Position numbers and translations under genes: made by a program. The notes under the pieces were generated by a model. It saw only the letters and a list, made by a program, of their open reading frames with translations, was not told the DNA's origin and ran no database searches. Positions 8,701 through 17,647 of a stretch of DNA of 64,000 nt are shown here, piece after piece (the first letter of the stretch is position 1; each line of letters starts with the position of its first letter). This DNA is from Neobacillus sp. SuZ13 (GTDB lineage Bacteria; Bacillota; Bacilli; Bacillales; Cytobacillaceae), in the NCBI RefSeq assembly GCF_030123365.1, contig NZ_CP126107.1:2837501-2901500 (forward strand). The letters run 5' to 3'.

Positions 8701-9576
8701 GGGAAGATATGGAACTTTCTTAGGGGTATATGTAATTACATCAGAAGAATAAATTTCAATTATTAATTTGTTTTCTATCGATTTTGCAAGTATGAGTATA
8801 GGTTGATTGTAATCATTTTTAAAGATAAAATCAGGTCCATTCCAACTAACTGTGGCATCCCGTTTTGGTGGAACATATGAAACCTCTCTACTGTGTGAAT
8901 TACGCTGAACAACTTTTAAACCAGCATTATCTACTGCATTAAAAAGGGTAGATGATACTTGACATATTCCACCACCAAAGTCCTCTGAAAATTCCCCATT
9001 AACGATTACAGTAGCTGGCATATACCCTTTTCCTGCTTTTCTTTCTCCAACCACTTTATTAAAGGAAAATATTTCACCTGGAAAAAGAACATAATTATTA
9101 ATGGCTTTTGCAGCAAGATAAATATTATTGTTTCTTTCTTTGTTTTTGGAATTGAAGAATGTTACATATTCCCCAATTTTTTCACCTCTAATATTTCCAA
9201 GTAATTCACTGTCGACCCTTGGATAAATAGTTAGTAAGGGGACTTCTAATGTAGATGAGCCATTATTAAAATAATAAGAAAAAATATTTTCTGTGAAAAC
9301 TTGGCGGTTTAAACGGTAACCGAGTTTTTCTGGTATAATATTCCCTTTTTTATCTATAATTGCATTTTTAGGATTTTTAGTTACTTGCTGGTCAATATCG
9401 TCCATGAATTTTTCAAACTTTTTTGTATCCAAAATGGGTAATATAGGCCAGTGCATTGAAAAGGTAGTATGGTTGGCAACAGAGATAGGATCACTGTTTT
9501 TAGTGATTACTAAACTTCCTGGCATAATCATTTGTTGAGATAAAATTATTATTCCAAGCATCCAACTGAAATTCAT
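8677..9576 (-). CDS. VanW family protein
   Basis: This 299-residue protein has an N-terminal hydrophobic segment (residues 5-25, probable signal or anchor) and a C-terminal VanW domain. The domain shows NNYVLFPGEIFSFNKVVGER, then GYMPATVIVNGEF, GGGICQVSSTLFNAV and RNSHSREVSYVP. The family is common in spore formers and was named from vancomycin-resistance clusters; its biochemical function is not established. A GGGAGG site precedes the ATG. The gene stands alone on the minus strand, with a terminator overlapping its end. No van resistance genes are nearby, so resistance should not be assumed. Confidence 0.85.
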   Translation of the reverse strand: MNFSWMLGIIILSQQMIMPGSLVITKNSDPISVANHTTFSMHWPILPILDTKKFEKFMDDIDQQVTKNPKNAIIDKKGNIIPEKLGYRLNRQVFTENIFSYYFNNGSSTLEVPLLTIYPRVDSELLGNIRGEKIGEYVTFFNSKNKERNNNIYLAAKAINNYVLFPGEIFSFNKVVGERKAGKGYMPATVIVNGEFSEDFGGGICQVSSTLFNAVDNAGLKVVQRNSHSREVSYVPPKRDATVSWNGPDFIFKNDYNQPILILAKSIENKLIIEIYSSDVITYTPKKVPYLPYEKHPHK

Positions 9577-9601
9577 ATGCTTAAAACCTCCCTAATTTTA
9601 T

Positions 9602-9856
9602 TATGAGTTAAAATATCCATTTCATGTAATTGCAGCTTTTCTTTTATTACGGTCATTTCTGGAAATAAAACCTGAGGAAGAAGTATTAGAATGTGTTAAA
9701 AAAGTTGTTATCAGTTTAAATGAACTAAATGAAAATTATGATTAATTTTTTGAGACAATGGAGAGAGAAGAATTATATGAGTTTATTACTGGAGCAGCAC
9801 GAATAGCTGGCTTTGAGTCTGAAGAAGACATAACTGAAGAATGGAGAGAATGGTAA
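9602..9856 (+). pseudogene. Small hypothetical gene interrupted by an in-frame stop
   Basis: An 84-codon reading frame continues on both sides of one TAA: the upstream part ends LEIKPEEEVLECVKK...LNENYD, and the downstream part reads FFETMEREELYEFITGAAR and ends EEDITEEWREW. Both halves have the acidic, helical look of one small cytosolic protein, loosely resembling the C-terminal part of DUF5713-type proteins. No start codon with a ribosome binding site is clear at the 5' end, which abuts the divergent vanW gene. A copy of the dispersed A-hairpin-B element follows about 10 bases after the stop. Confidence 0.45.
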
Positions 9857-9865
9857 ACCTATTTG

Positions 9866-9949
9866 AACAAATGGGGATTTCTTTTAAGATTTGGTTGCTG
9901 CGGCAGCCTTTTTCTTTTTGTGCTAACGGGCAGTTTACTTAAAGAAGGA
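9866..9949 (+). repeat. Dispersed A-hairpin-B element, copy at 9.9 kb
   Basis: Half A is degenerate here. The hairpin is GGTTGC-TGCG-GCAGCC (9893-9908), followed by a T tail and half B, CTAACGGGCAGTTTACTTAAAG (from 9923). It directly follows the small broken gene at 9602-9856. Confidence 0.7.
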
Positions 9950-10006
9950 ATGAAAGGATATTACCGTAATATATTGGTCATAAATATTGATTATTGCTGG
10001 TGAACG

Positions 10007-10299
10007 ATGAAAAAGACCCCTAGTTTATTAATTTTTTTATTTTACTATTGGTTGTTACTGCTTGCGGTGGTCCTTTTACATCAACATCTTCCGATTTGTA
10101 TGTAGATAAAAAGGCACATTCAAAGGATGATAAAGAAGCGTGGATAATAGCATATGCCCCCAACAGTATTACAGAAATAGAAAGAAATAAAAATGTGGTG
10201 CAAGAACTAATGGTCTGGAACTTGATTAAGGTTAATAAATCTTATTTTTCAAGTTACTCAAAAAAAGGAGATAATCCCTGGATATTAGAGCAAATTTAA
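10007..10299 (+). pseudogene. Small lipoprotein gene with a 1-base frameshift in a T run
   Basis: An ATG at 10007 after GGTGA begins MKKTPSLLI, a classical lipoprotein signal start. The lipobox and mature part (VVTACGG, then about 75 residues ending DNPWILEQI) are in the next frame. Adding one T to the T7 run at 10032-10038 would join the two into an ideal signal peptide with Cys as the lipidation site. The mature part is not a family I recognise. It could be a true frameshift, a phase-variable homopolymer or a sequencing error. A degenerate copy of the dispersed element follows. Confidence 0.6.
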
Positions 10300-10345
10300 C
10301 ATCTTGGTGACAATGCTACTATAAGATGATTAAATTTTAATAATC

Positions 10346-10425
10346 TCAAGGGTGCTTACTAAGAAGGTACAGCACAATTTTGGGTGCTTTTTTATTGACC
10401 TACTGGTCCGGTAATTTGAAGTCGA
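10346..10425 (+). repeat. Dispersed A-hairpin-B element, degenerate copy at 10.4 kb
   Basis: A half-A-like CTCAAGGGTGCTTACTAAG is followed by a hairpin with AGCAC and GGTGCT arms and a T6 tail, then a half-B-like CCTACTGGTCCGGTAATTTG. It is the weakest copy of the family that still keeps the order of parts. Confidence 0.45.
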
Positions 10426-10491
10426 AAAGGTTAAACGAAGTAAAGGATAGAATTATTTAGTAGAGAAAAAAATGAATAGGTGAAAATCTCT

Positions 10492-10743
10492 ATGAGATAC
10501 AAAATGAGAATCTTTCTATTGAATGTTTTGATTTTTGGATTGCTTCTAATGAGTGATCTTCCAATTGAAAAATGTTTTCTTTGGATGTCTTACATCAGCC
10601 TTGCCTTTCTTGTTTCTATCGTGCTGTGGCAACTAATCGAGTTTATTTGGATACTCATCCTTCAAAAAAAGTCTTATGATCGCTTTTTCTTTTGGATAAA
10701 GCCAAAGTCAAAAAGAAAACTCAAGAAAAAAAGAAAAAGGTAA
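10492..10743 (+). CDS. Small two-helix membrane protein, hypothetical
   Basis: This 83-residue protein has two predicted membrane helices (about residues 6-20 and 28-55) and a strongly basic tail ending in a run of Lys and Arg (KPKSKRKLKKKRKR). The positive tail should stay in the cytoplasm. I chose ATG 10492, with AGGTGA about 9 bases upstream; GTG 10480 is an alternative that adds 4 residues. I do not recognise the family. The gene stands alone and is followed by a copy of the dispersed element. Confidence 0.55.
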   Translation: MRYKMRIFLLNVLIFGLLLMSDLPIEKCFLWMSYISLAFLVSIVLWQLIEFIWILILQKKSYDRFFFWIKPKSKRKLKKKRKR

Positions 10744-10790
10744 GTAAAAACTTGTTACACTAAAACTTTTCTTGTCTAAATCTTATGTAA

Positions 10791-10872
10791 CTAACGGGTC
10801 CAAGAGGTGAATTAGGGGATGGTTTTGCTATCCCCTATCTTTTTGTACTAACTAGTAGATTAGTTGAACAAA
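10791..10872 (+). repeat. Dispersed A-hairpin-B element, copy at 10.8 kb
   Basis: Half A is CTAACGGGTCCAAGAGGTG (10791). The hairpin is GGGGAT...ATCCCC (10815-10835) with a CTTTTTGTA tail, and half B is CTAACTAGTAGATTAGTTG (from 10848). The stem sequence differs completely from other copies but still pairs perfectly. Confidence 0.7.
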
Positions 10873-10930
10873 ATTTAGTTCAGGTGTTTAATTTATTACA
10901 GAACTTTTAAAGAATTGCGGGGGACTTAAA

Positions 10931-11392
10931 TTGGATATGTGGGTTAATAAAGGATTTTCAATTTCCACAAATAAAGAGTATTTAGATCTACCATTAATAC
11001 ATAACTTCTTGAGTCAAGAAGCATACTGGTCAAAGGGCATACCCAAGCAAATAGTAAAAAAGGCAATTGAAAAATCTCCGCTATGTTTTGGAGTTTATAA
11101 AGGTGAAGCAGGAAAAGACAGTTTTGAACAAGTTGGTTTTGCAAGGGTAATTACTGATTTAGCAACGTTCGCTTATCTTTGTGATGTGTTTATATTACCA
11201 GATTATCGGAAATTAGGGTTATCAAAATGGTTAATGGATATTATCACAAATCAATCCGAATTACAGGGTGTTCGTAGATTTATGTTAGCTACTAATGATG
11301 CACATTCATTATATAGTCAATATGGTTTTGAACAGAATGTTAATCCCGAACTATTTATGCAAAAGGTACTTAAAAACCCATATAAACAGTAA
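10931..11392 (+). CDS. GNAT family N-acetyltransferase
   Basis: This 153-residue protein transfers an acetyl group from acetyl-CoA to an amine; the substrate is unknown. Motif A is the CDVFILPDYRKLGLSKWLM region (about residues 84-102), with the beta-strand and pyrophosphate-binding loop typical of the fold. The C-terminal NDAHSLYSQYGFEQ matches GNAT motif B. The start is TTG 10931, preceded by GCGGGGGAC. It is one of the single + strand genes of the repeat-rich zone. A terminator hairpin follows its stop. Confidence 0.85.
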   Translation: MDMWVNKGFSISTNKEYLDLPLIHNFLSQEAYWSKGIPKQIVKKAIEKSPLCFGVYKGEAGKDSFEQVGFARVITDLATFAYLCDVFILPDYRKLGLSKWLMDIITNQSELQGVRRFMLATNDAHSLYSQYGFEQNVNPELFMQKVLKNPYKQ

Positions 11393-11409
11393 GATTTCTT
11401 CAACTAAAC

Positions 11410-11441
11410 TGGCTGCCACCCATTGGCGGCTTTTCTTTTTA
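11410..11441 (+). terminator. Terminator after the GNAT gene
   Basis: GCTGCC and GGCGGC arms are followed by TTTTCTTTTT. The stem is the same class as the hairpins of the dispersed element (compare 42548-42569), but halves A and B are not recognisable here. Confidence 0.7.
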
Positions 11442-11624
11442 AGAAAGTTCGGTGAAACAATAAATCAAATTCAATTTACTAGGGCGATTGATCAACTACC
11501 ATGAAAATTAACTTCTGTAACTTCGGTAAAAAGGCAATACTTAGGGGAAGGATTAGAATATTTTTCCTTAGAAAATGCATACTAAAAACATAATCTAAAG
11601 CAATTGCAGAAAGGGACGGAGTTG

Positions 11625-13172
11625 ATGTCATATTTTCTGAAGTTTTTAAGAGGAAAGCGCTCTTCTCGGTTCCATCAAGCAAGCTATAGTTCTAATCATC
11701 AGAAAAAAAATATGGAAGATGATGTCCTGGACTCTGATTTATCTCAAAATATAGAGAATATCCAACTGCTATTTTCTCAAGCCCCGGATTTAGTGATTCG
11801 TCGCTTTCCTATCGCATCGAGTAAAACGAAGGCCGCTTTGGTGTACTTGCCCGGATTGACGGATAAAGATGCGATTCATAATCATGTTCTGAAGCCATTG
11901 ATGGACAGCTCTTTCGAACTTGATAAGGAACTGCCCATTACAATTGGAGATGTAGAAGTCGTCGATACGTGGGGCCAGATCGAAAGTGCGATTCTAGATG
12001 GAGATAGCGTTTTATTGTTACATGGACAAAACACCGGGTATCGATTAGATACAAAAGGATGGCCGCAAAGACAACTGAATGACCCTCAAAACGAAATCGC
12101 TCTTAAAGGTGCACATCAAGGGTTTGTGGAAACAGGGAGTCAGAATATCGCATTAATTCGCAGGTATATTCCCCATCACGAATTAATACTGAAAGAAATG
12201 ACAATCGGTTTACGAGGAAAAACAAAGGTTTCTCTTTTATATTTAAGAGATGTGGCATCTGAAGACGTGCTAAGAGAATTGGAGTCACGGCTTCAAAAAA
12301 TTACAGTTGACGCGATCATTAATACTGGCGAACTGATCGAGTTCATTGAAGACAATCCTTATTCACCCTTCCCGCAAATAATGTTGACCGAAAGACCTGA
12401 TACAGCAGTATCCCAAATTCTCCAGGGAAGATTTGTGATTGTTTTGGACCGTTCTCCGAGCGTATTGATTGCTCCGACAAATTTTATGTCCTTTTTTCAG
12501 GCTGTGGATGATTACGGTTCCCGTTGGTTAATTTCTACCTTTATCCGAGTAAGCCGATTTTTAGCCTTTATAATTACCTTGTTTTTTCCCGCCAGCTATG
12601 TTGCGTTTATTTCCTTTAATTTTGAAGTCATCCCGATGGAGCTTTTACTTTCGATTGCTGAATCAAGGATACAAGTTCCATTCGCGCCTGTGCTGGAAGC
12701 GGTAATTATGGAGACAATCTTGGAATTGATGAGGGAAGCTGCATTAAGACTGCCTACTCCAATTGGTCAGACCATCGGCATTGTAGGTGGCATTATCATT
12801 GGGCAGGCGGCTGTTGAGGTGGGAATTGTCAGCAACATTATGATTATCGTCGTTGCCGTTACAGCCATCGCTTCTTATAACATCCCTAATTATGATATGA
12901 GTTCGTCCATTAGACTGTTAAGATTTCCACTGATGCTATCCGCCGCGATGTTTGGAATTGTAGGGATTGTGGTAGGGTGGATGACAGTAGTTGCCCATCT
13001 TGTTAGTCTTGAATCATTAGGCACACCATATGGAACTCCTCTTGCTCCATTCCGATTTGCAGATATGAAGGATGCATTTCTGCGCTTTCCTTTATGGACA
13101 ATGAAAACCCGCCCAAAAGGAACGGGGGCAATTTCAACTATTCGACAAGGGCGAAATCGCACTAAAAGGTGA
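11625..13172 (+). CDS. Spore germination protein, GerA family (A subunit)
   Basis: This is a 515-residue inner-spore-membrane subunit of a nutrient germinant receptor. The N-terminal soluble half (residues 30-280) includes LVYLPGLTDKDAIHNHVLKPL and RGPHQGF-like GAHQGFVETGSQNIALIRR. The C-terminal half has about 5 membrane helices, with FPASYVAF, MELLLSIAESRIQVPFAP and the GQTIGIVGGIIIGQAAVEVG motif. I chose ATG 11625, after AAAGGGACGGAG. The gerB- and gerC-type genes follow at 4-base spacing and with overlap, so the operon codes for one complete receptor. It should be made in the forespore; no sigma-G promoter was verified. Confidence 0.93.
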   Translation: MSYFLKFLRGKRSSRFHQASYSSNHQKKNMEDDVLDSDLSQNIENIQLLFSQAPDLVIRRFPIASSKTKAALVYLPGLTDKDAIHNHVLKPLMDSSFELDKELPITIGDVEVVDTWGQIESAILDGDSVLLLHGQNTGYRLDTKGWPQRQLNDPQNEIALKGAHQGFVETGSQNIALIRRYIPHHELILKEMTIGLRGKTKVSLLYLRDVASEDVLRELESRLQKITVDAIINTGELIEFIEDNPYSPFPQIMLTERPDTAVSQILQGRFVIVLDRSPSVLIAPTNFMSFFQAVDDYGSRWLISTFIRVSRFLAFIITLFFPASYVAFISFNFEVIPMELLLSIAESRIQVPFAPVLEAVIMETILELMREAALRLPTPIGQTIGIVGGIIIGQAAVEVGIVSNIMIIVVAVTAIASYNIPNYDMSSSIRLLRFPLMLSAAMFGIVGIVVGWMTVVAHLVSLESLGTPYGTPLAPFRFADMKDAFLRFPLWTMKTRPKGTGAISTIRQGRNRTKR

Positions 13173-13176
13173 AACG

Positions 13177-14277
13177 ATGAAGAAATATGCCTATAATGAA
13201 ATCACGCTTATGCAGTATATTTTTTTGATTAATGGAACACAGGTGGGGACGGGAGTTTTATCTCTCCCGCGCATACTGGCAGAAAAAGCTGGAACTGACG
13301 GTTGGATTGCTATTCTAATTGGCTGGCTTTTCTCTGTGGCTGCCAGCATTTTTTTAGTTAAAACCGCTGCAAAATACCCTGAGGACAGCCTTTTCGAAAT
13401 TCTAATACGTTTTTTCGGAAAAATACTGGGGAAAGTGATTTTCTCTTTTTACATGGTGTACTTTGCATTTTACGCTTGGACCATTCTTGTAAACGCCAGT
13501 CTCTATATCAAGGCATGGTTTCTGCCTAAAACCCCTGGTTATATCATTTTGCTATTATTTTCGATTCCGACTTTTTTTGTTGCCCGTAACGGTTTGCGCG
13601 TTTTAGGCAGGTACTCGGAACTATCCTTTTATATGGTATTGTGGATTCCTCTGTTTTTTTTGATACCGCTAAAGGATGGAAATTGGCTCCATTTCCTTCC
13701 TTTGCTTAAAGAAGGGTGGCAACCAGTTTTATCTGCTGTGCCGACTACTGTATTTTCCTTTTTGGGATTTGAAGTAGCGTTCTTCTTGTACCCCTTTTTA
13801 CAAAAAAAGCAGCATGCGGTGCTCGGAATCACGATTGCAAACACCTTAACGATGTTGTTTTATGTATTTGTGACGGTCGTCTGCTTTGCCTATTTTAGCC
13901 CCGATGGGATTATTGAATTTAATCAACCTGTACTGAATTTACTTAAACTTATTGAATTTCGTTTTTTGGAGCGTTTTGACATGGTTTTATTGGCTGTATA
14001 TCTGATTGTTGTTTCTACAGCCTGGATTCCTTGCGTATACATTGCAGCGTTTTGTTCTAGTCAATTACTTGGAAAACAAGATCACAGCAATTACGTGATT
14101 ATTTTATTATTGATTCTTATTGGATCGGTATTTTGGCTCGATCCTACTTGGTTTGATTCGGAAGGGTGGCAGAAGAAGGTGGTCAAAGGCGGGCTGGTAT
14201 TGGCATTCGTTGCCCCGCCCTTTTTATGGGTTTATAGCTGGATATATGAAAAGTTCCGTCGGAGGGTAAGCCATTGA
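13177..14277 (+). CDS. Spore germination protein, GerB family (permease-like B subunit)
   Basis: The 366-residue protein has about 10 membrane helices and belongs to the amino acid permease-like GerB family. It starts with the usual ITLMQYIFLINGTQVGTGVL and contains PEDSLFEIL, FFLYPFLQKK and a C-terminal FLWVYSWIYEKFRR. The B subunit is thought to bind the germinant in the spore inner membrane. The ATG follows AAAAGGTGAAACG, only 4 bases after the A-subunit stop. The stop overlaps the TTG start of the C subunit. Confidence 0.93.
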   Translation: MKKYAYNEITLMQYIFLINGTQVGTGVLSLPRILAEKAGTDGWIAILIGWLFSVAASIFLVKTAAKYPEDSLFEILIRFFGKILGKVIFSFYMVYFAFYAWTILVNASLYIKAWFLPKTPGYIILLLFSIPTFFVARNGLRVLGRYSELSFYMVLWIPLFFLIPLKDGNWLHFLPLLKEGWQPVLSAVPTTVFSFLGFEVAFFLYPFLQKKQHAVLGITIANTLTMLFYVFVTVVCFAYFSPDGIIEFNQPVLNLLKLIEFRFLERFDMVLLAVYLIVVSTAWIPCVYIAAFCSSQLLGKQDHSNYVIILLLILIGSVFWLDPTWFDSEGWQKKVVKGGLVLAFVAPPFLWVYSWIYEKFRRRVSH

Positions 14278-15377
14278 AAAGGAAGATATTGCTTTGCCTA
14301 TCGCTTGTGGCTATGTTGATGACCGGATGTGTGGACCAAATGTATGTTGAAGATGTCACTTTGTCACTAATACTTGGTTTAGACTTGGACGAGGATGACA
14401 ATTTAGTGGTGTTCATGTCAAGTCCGGTGTTTAACAAAGAAGCAAAGGTAAAAGAGGAGAAAGTCGAAGTGAAGGCTGTTACGATTCGAGATTCCAGGGA
14501 ACTGTTTGATCAAACCGTAATGGCTTTAACATCAGGAAGCAAAACGCAATTAATCTTAATCGGAAAAAAGCTGTTAAAACGAAAAAATTGGATTGATTAT
14601 CTCGATCCCTTTTATCGGGACCCCAAAAATACGGTAACCACACGCGTGGTCGCCGTAGATGGACCTGTTTCGGATGTGATTTTTTTCAAGCCAGAAGACA
14701 AGCCTCGTCTCCCATTATATTTAACTAATTTAGTTGATACAGCCTTCAGAAGAAATGTCGCTGTAAAAACGACCATTCAAGAGTTTCATGAGCAAACGAC
14801 GGAAAAAGGGATGACAGCAAGTATTACTGAGATGAAAAAAGACGGTAAAATCATGTTGACAGGCACGGCTCTGCTGGATGAAAAGGGAAGATATAAGTTA
14901 AGCATAACACCGCCTGAAAACAAATTATTACGCATCCTTCAGCATAAAACAAAAGGAGATTTCCCATTTACCATTTCAGTTCCTTTGAAATCGAATAGAC
15001 AGGATAAACATTGGATCAGCTTTAGTACGCCGAGGATCAAGTTAAAAACAAAGGTAAGGTATAACGATCATTTTATTTTTGACACAGAGGTAAAAATGAG
15101 AATTGCCATTACAGAACGGCTTTTTCCATTCAATGTACGGAAGGACACAGTGAAACTGCAAAAGAGTATAGAAACGATACTGCAAGCAGATTTCGAGCGC
15201 TTAATCAAGAAAACGCAAACCGCCACCATTGACCCGTTTGGATTTGGGATTTATGCAAGAGCCTATACGTATCCAGAGTGGAAAAAAGTCCAAAATCAAT
15301 GGGGGCAAGCCTTTTCAAAGGCTGATGTAAACGTCAAGGTAAGTGTAACAATTGGCGGGATGGGAACGATTAAGTAA
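14274..15377 (+). CDS. Spore germination lipoprotein, Ger(x)C family (C subunit)
   Basis: This 367-residue lipoprotein has an N-terminal signal with lipobox MLMTGC (Cys near residue 19), followed by the GerC N-terminal domain. GLDLDEDDNLVVFMSSPVF, the RELFDQTVMALTSGSKTQL region and the C-terminal PFGFGIYARAY motif are all typical. The start is TTG 14274, with GGAGGGTAA ahead of it. It overlaps the gerB stop and completes the receptor operon. No strong terminator was seen directly after it. Confidence 0.92.
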   Translation: MKRKILLCLSLVAMLMTGCVDQMYVEDVTLSLILGLDLDEDDNLVVFMSSPVFNKEAKVKEEKVEVKAVTIRDSRELFDQTVMALTSGSKTQLILIGKKLLKRKNWIDYLDPFYRDPKNTVTTRVVAVDGPVSDVIFFKPEDKPRLPLYLTNLVDTAFRRNVAVKTTIQEFHEQTTEKGMTASITEMKKDGKIMLTGTALLDEKGRYKLSITPPENKLLRILQHKTKGDFPFTISVPLKSNRQDKHWISFSTPRIKLKTKVRYNDHFIFDTEVKMRIAITERLFPFNVRKDTVKLQKSIETILQADFERLIKKTQTATIDPFGFGIYARAYTYPEWKKVQNQWGQAFSKADVNVKVSVTIGGMGTIK

Positions 15378-15577
15378 CTCGGGCCAATGATGTGATTTCA
15401 TTTCAAGAAATGAGGAAGAAATTTATGAGTTTTCCAGCTAAAGCGGGCCATTTTTTAAGGGAGAGGTGACCTGATGGAAAAGCTGTTCACATCGTCGTGA
15501 GCTATTAGAATTTACGAATTATTAACAAAATAAAATATTAACCTCTTCCCTGTATTTGATTACGAAGGTAATTGTGA

Positions 15578-16324
15578 ATGGGACTTGGTTTTAAAGATTA
15601 TAATCTTGAAAAGAATGCGCTAGATGCTTTAAAGGATGGCCAAGTGAAACTATCCACACAGAACCTGTATGGTACCTACATGCCTGACGGGGTTGCTGCA
15701 CAAAAAATTGGCGGCAAGAATTACATCTTTACAGCGAATGAAGGGGATGCAAGAGAATGGGGAGATTATGTAGACACCGGTTCTTATACCTTCCCTGGTA
15801 CAAAATACAAAATTGATAGTATCTTAAATTCAGAAAGAGACGGGCTAGAAGCAGGTAAGAACTATATATATGGCGGCCGCTCCTTCTCCATTTGGGACGC
15901 GGAAACAATGGAACAAGTATATGATAGCGGAAGTGATTTTGAGAAAATAACAGGTAAGCTTTTTCCTGATGCGTTTAATTCATCCAACAACAAAACTGAA
16001 CTAGATTCAAGAAGCGGAAAAAAAGGACCTGAGCCTGATGATATTAAGGTTATGAAAGTAAATGGTAAAACATTTGCCTTTATCGGTTTAGAAAGAATAA
16101 GCGGCATTATGATGTATGATGTAACAGATATCGAAAATGTAAAGTTCTATGATTATATAAACGTAAGAAACTTTGCAGGAAACGATATTGCAACAAGTGG
16201 AGATCTGGCCCCGGAAGGACTTTCCTTAGTGGAAGCAAAGGATAGTCCAACTGGAAATCCATTGCTACTTGTAGCAAATGAAGTGTCCGGCAATGTGAGA
16301 GTTTTCGAGATTAGTGGAAAATAG
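15578..16324 (+). pseudogene. C-terminal fragment of a choice-of-anchor I (PhoX-like) surface protein
   Basis: The 248 residues match only the second half of the choice-of-anchor I domain: GLGFKDYN, YMPDGVAA, FTANEGDAREW, YGGRSFSIWDAE, FNSSNN, GKKGPEPDDI, AFIGLERISGIMMYDV and GDLAPEGL. Intact relatives are about twice as long and carry a signal peptide. An in-frame stop sits directly before the ATG, and no homologous sequence is seen upstream, so the 5' half has been deleted. It may still be translated (weak GAAGG site) but would lack secretion. The breakpoint lies just after the germination operon. Confidence 0.75.
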
Positions 16325-16332
16325 GTGGTAGA

Positions 16333-16368
16333 AGGTTAGTGAGATGTTCACTAACCTTTTTTATTTTT
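16333..16368 (+). terminator. Terminator after the choice-of-anchor fragment
   Basis: AAGGTTAGTGA and TTCACTAACCTT arms with a short GATG loop are followed by TTTTTTAT. A second weak stem (TTGGTTTGGACCAA) follows at about 16374. Confidence 0.85.
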
Positions 16369-16520
16369 TCGTTGGTTTGGACCAACATTATTTTGTTATT
16401 GTAATCTCTCTTTTCATCCTAAAAAAAATAATTTAAAGTAATCCTTTATACAGTTCTTACAAGGGAGCTATAGGAACTATTGCCTAGAACCGCATTAATC
16501 GCTGTTTTAATAAAATGGCA

Positions 16521-16811
16521 TTAATTTGCTAGTACATCTTGATACGCTTCCTTACTTTCAAGAACACTTTTTGCGTAAGGACATACAGGAATAATATATA
16601 AGTTTTCATCTCTTGCATATTCAGCTATCTTGTTTACTAATTCTTTGCCTAATCCACGACCATTATGTCCATCGTATACAACTGTATGGTTTACAATAAT
16701 TAAATTTCTTCCATTTACATCTTTTCCGCTTGGGATAAATTGAATTCTTGCAATAATTTCATTAGATTCTTCAATATAGAATTCATTCTTGCCCATTTTA
16801 ATTTCAGTCAT
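16521..16811 (-). CDS. yjdJ: YjdJ-like GNAT acetyltransferase (small, NATD1 type)
   Basis: This is a 96-residue minimal GNAT domain with IIVNHTVVYDGHNGRGLGKELV (CoA-binding motif A), then LYIIPVCPYAKSVLESK. In many bacteria this family is encoded next to a YjdI-type iron-sulfur protein, as here. I chose ATG 16811, whose AGGAGA site lies 8-9 bases upstream; the in-frame GTG 16817 is too close to that site. The cellular substrate is not known. It is co-directional with and 31 bases downstream of the yjdI-like gene, so the two probably share a transcript. Confidence 0.85.
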   Translation of the reverse strand: MTEIKMGKNEFYIEESNEIIARIQFIPSGKDVNGRNLIIVNHTVVYDGHNGRGLGKELVNKIAEYARDENLYIIPVCPYAKSVLESKEAYQDVLAN

Positions 16812-16842
16812 TTCCACATTCTCCTAACTTTTTTAGTTCTGT

Positions 16843-17058
16843 TTATTTTTGCTCATAAGTAAGTGCTCTGCTTGGACAACGATCAATCACTTCCATGATT
16901 TTTTCAGCTGTGGCATTCTGTGGTGATACCCAAGGTCTTTTCTGGGTATTGAATACACTGGGCAATCCCTTTACACATTCTGCTGCATGTTTGCAAATAT
17001 TGGATTTCCAAAATATTTTGATACCTTCAGCTTCATAAGTTTTAATATTTTCGCTCAT
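16843..17058 (-). CDS. yjdI: YjdI-like mononuclear-cluster (4Fe-4S type) protein
   Basis: The 71-residue protein has the pattern SNICKHAAECVKGLPSVF, then KRPWVSP and IDRCPSRALTYE. The three cysteines (about residues 22, 28 and 62) with the CPSxAL ending define the YjdI family of small ferredoxin-like proteins. AAGGAGG precedes the ATG. It is the first gene of a two-gene minus-strand unit with the acetyltransferase. Function unknown. Confidence 0.85.
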   Translation of the reverse strand: MSENIKTYEAEGIKIFWKSNICKHAAECVKGLPSVFNTQKRPWVSPQNATAEKIMEVIDRCPSRALTYEQK

Positions 17059-17400
17059 AATATCCTCCTTCTAATAGTTCTGTGGGAATAGTAATTTTAA
17101 ATTTATATTTCACAAAACTGTATGATGGGTTTTTACCAACAAACAAGCAACTTTGTAGCAGCATTATAAATTTTTGAAAAACAATATTAATTTAATAGTA
17201 CTTTATGTTACAAGGAATCTCCAATTTGAGGCTTGTTATAAAATAAAATAATATAGACGGAGTGAAGTTATTTATAATTAGATTTTAGGATAGGGTCAGA
17301 GCCCCAACGTGCGATAAAAAAATGCTTAGCTTATTTCTTAAGCCGTTCTCATTTGAGGTACCCGCATAGTAAAAAAACAAATATATAAATAGTTATAGAA

Positions 17401-17437
17401 GCAGTGTGTTTCACATATGTAATTACACTGCTTTTTG
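17401..17437 (+). terminator. Terminator-like hairpin with GCAGTGT arms
   Basis: GCAGTGT (17401) pairs with ACACTGC (17425-17431), and CTTTTTG follows. The same arm sequence is used in the terminator at 21863-21905. No gene ends close upstream on the + strand. Confidence 0.55.
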
Positions 17438-17486
17438 TACGTTTTCAGTAAGATTATGTATAAAGTATTTATTGTAGCTTCTTTAA

Positions 17487-17513
17487 CTAACTAGGCAGGT
17501 TTGTTAAAGAAGG
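17487..17513 (+). repeat. Dispersed element, solo half B
   Basis: CTAACTAGGCAGGTTTGTTA followed by AAGAAGG matches half B without half A or the hairpin. It lies about 135 bases before a + strand single gene. Confidence 0.6.
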
Positions 17514-17647
17514 AATATAAAAGAAATTGGTAGAATAAGTAAATTGGATATAAATCTTAACGTCTAAATATTAATAAGAGGAGAATGTCTATGGGAACTA
17601 ACGAGGTAAAAAGGTTAAACTAAAATAAGCGCGGGGGGTTTAAAAAT

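Larger units (their letters stand above)
17059..17647. other. Intergenic region with a terminator and a solo half B
   Basis: No gene is supportable here. It holds the probable promoter of the yjdI unit near its left end, a terminator-like hairpin at 17401-17437, and a solo half-B copy of the dispersed element at 17487-17513. A 12-codon frame with a GAGGAG site (17590-17628) is too short to call. Confidence 0.5.

Noticed and set aside
8677..9576. Vancomycin resistance
   Set aside because: A VanW-family gene alone, with no vanHAX-type ligase genes nearby, is no evidence of resistance.
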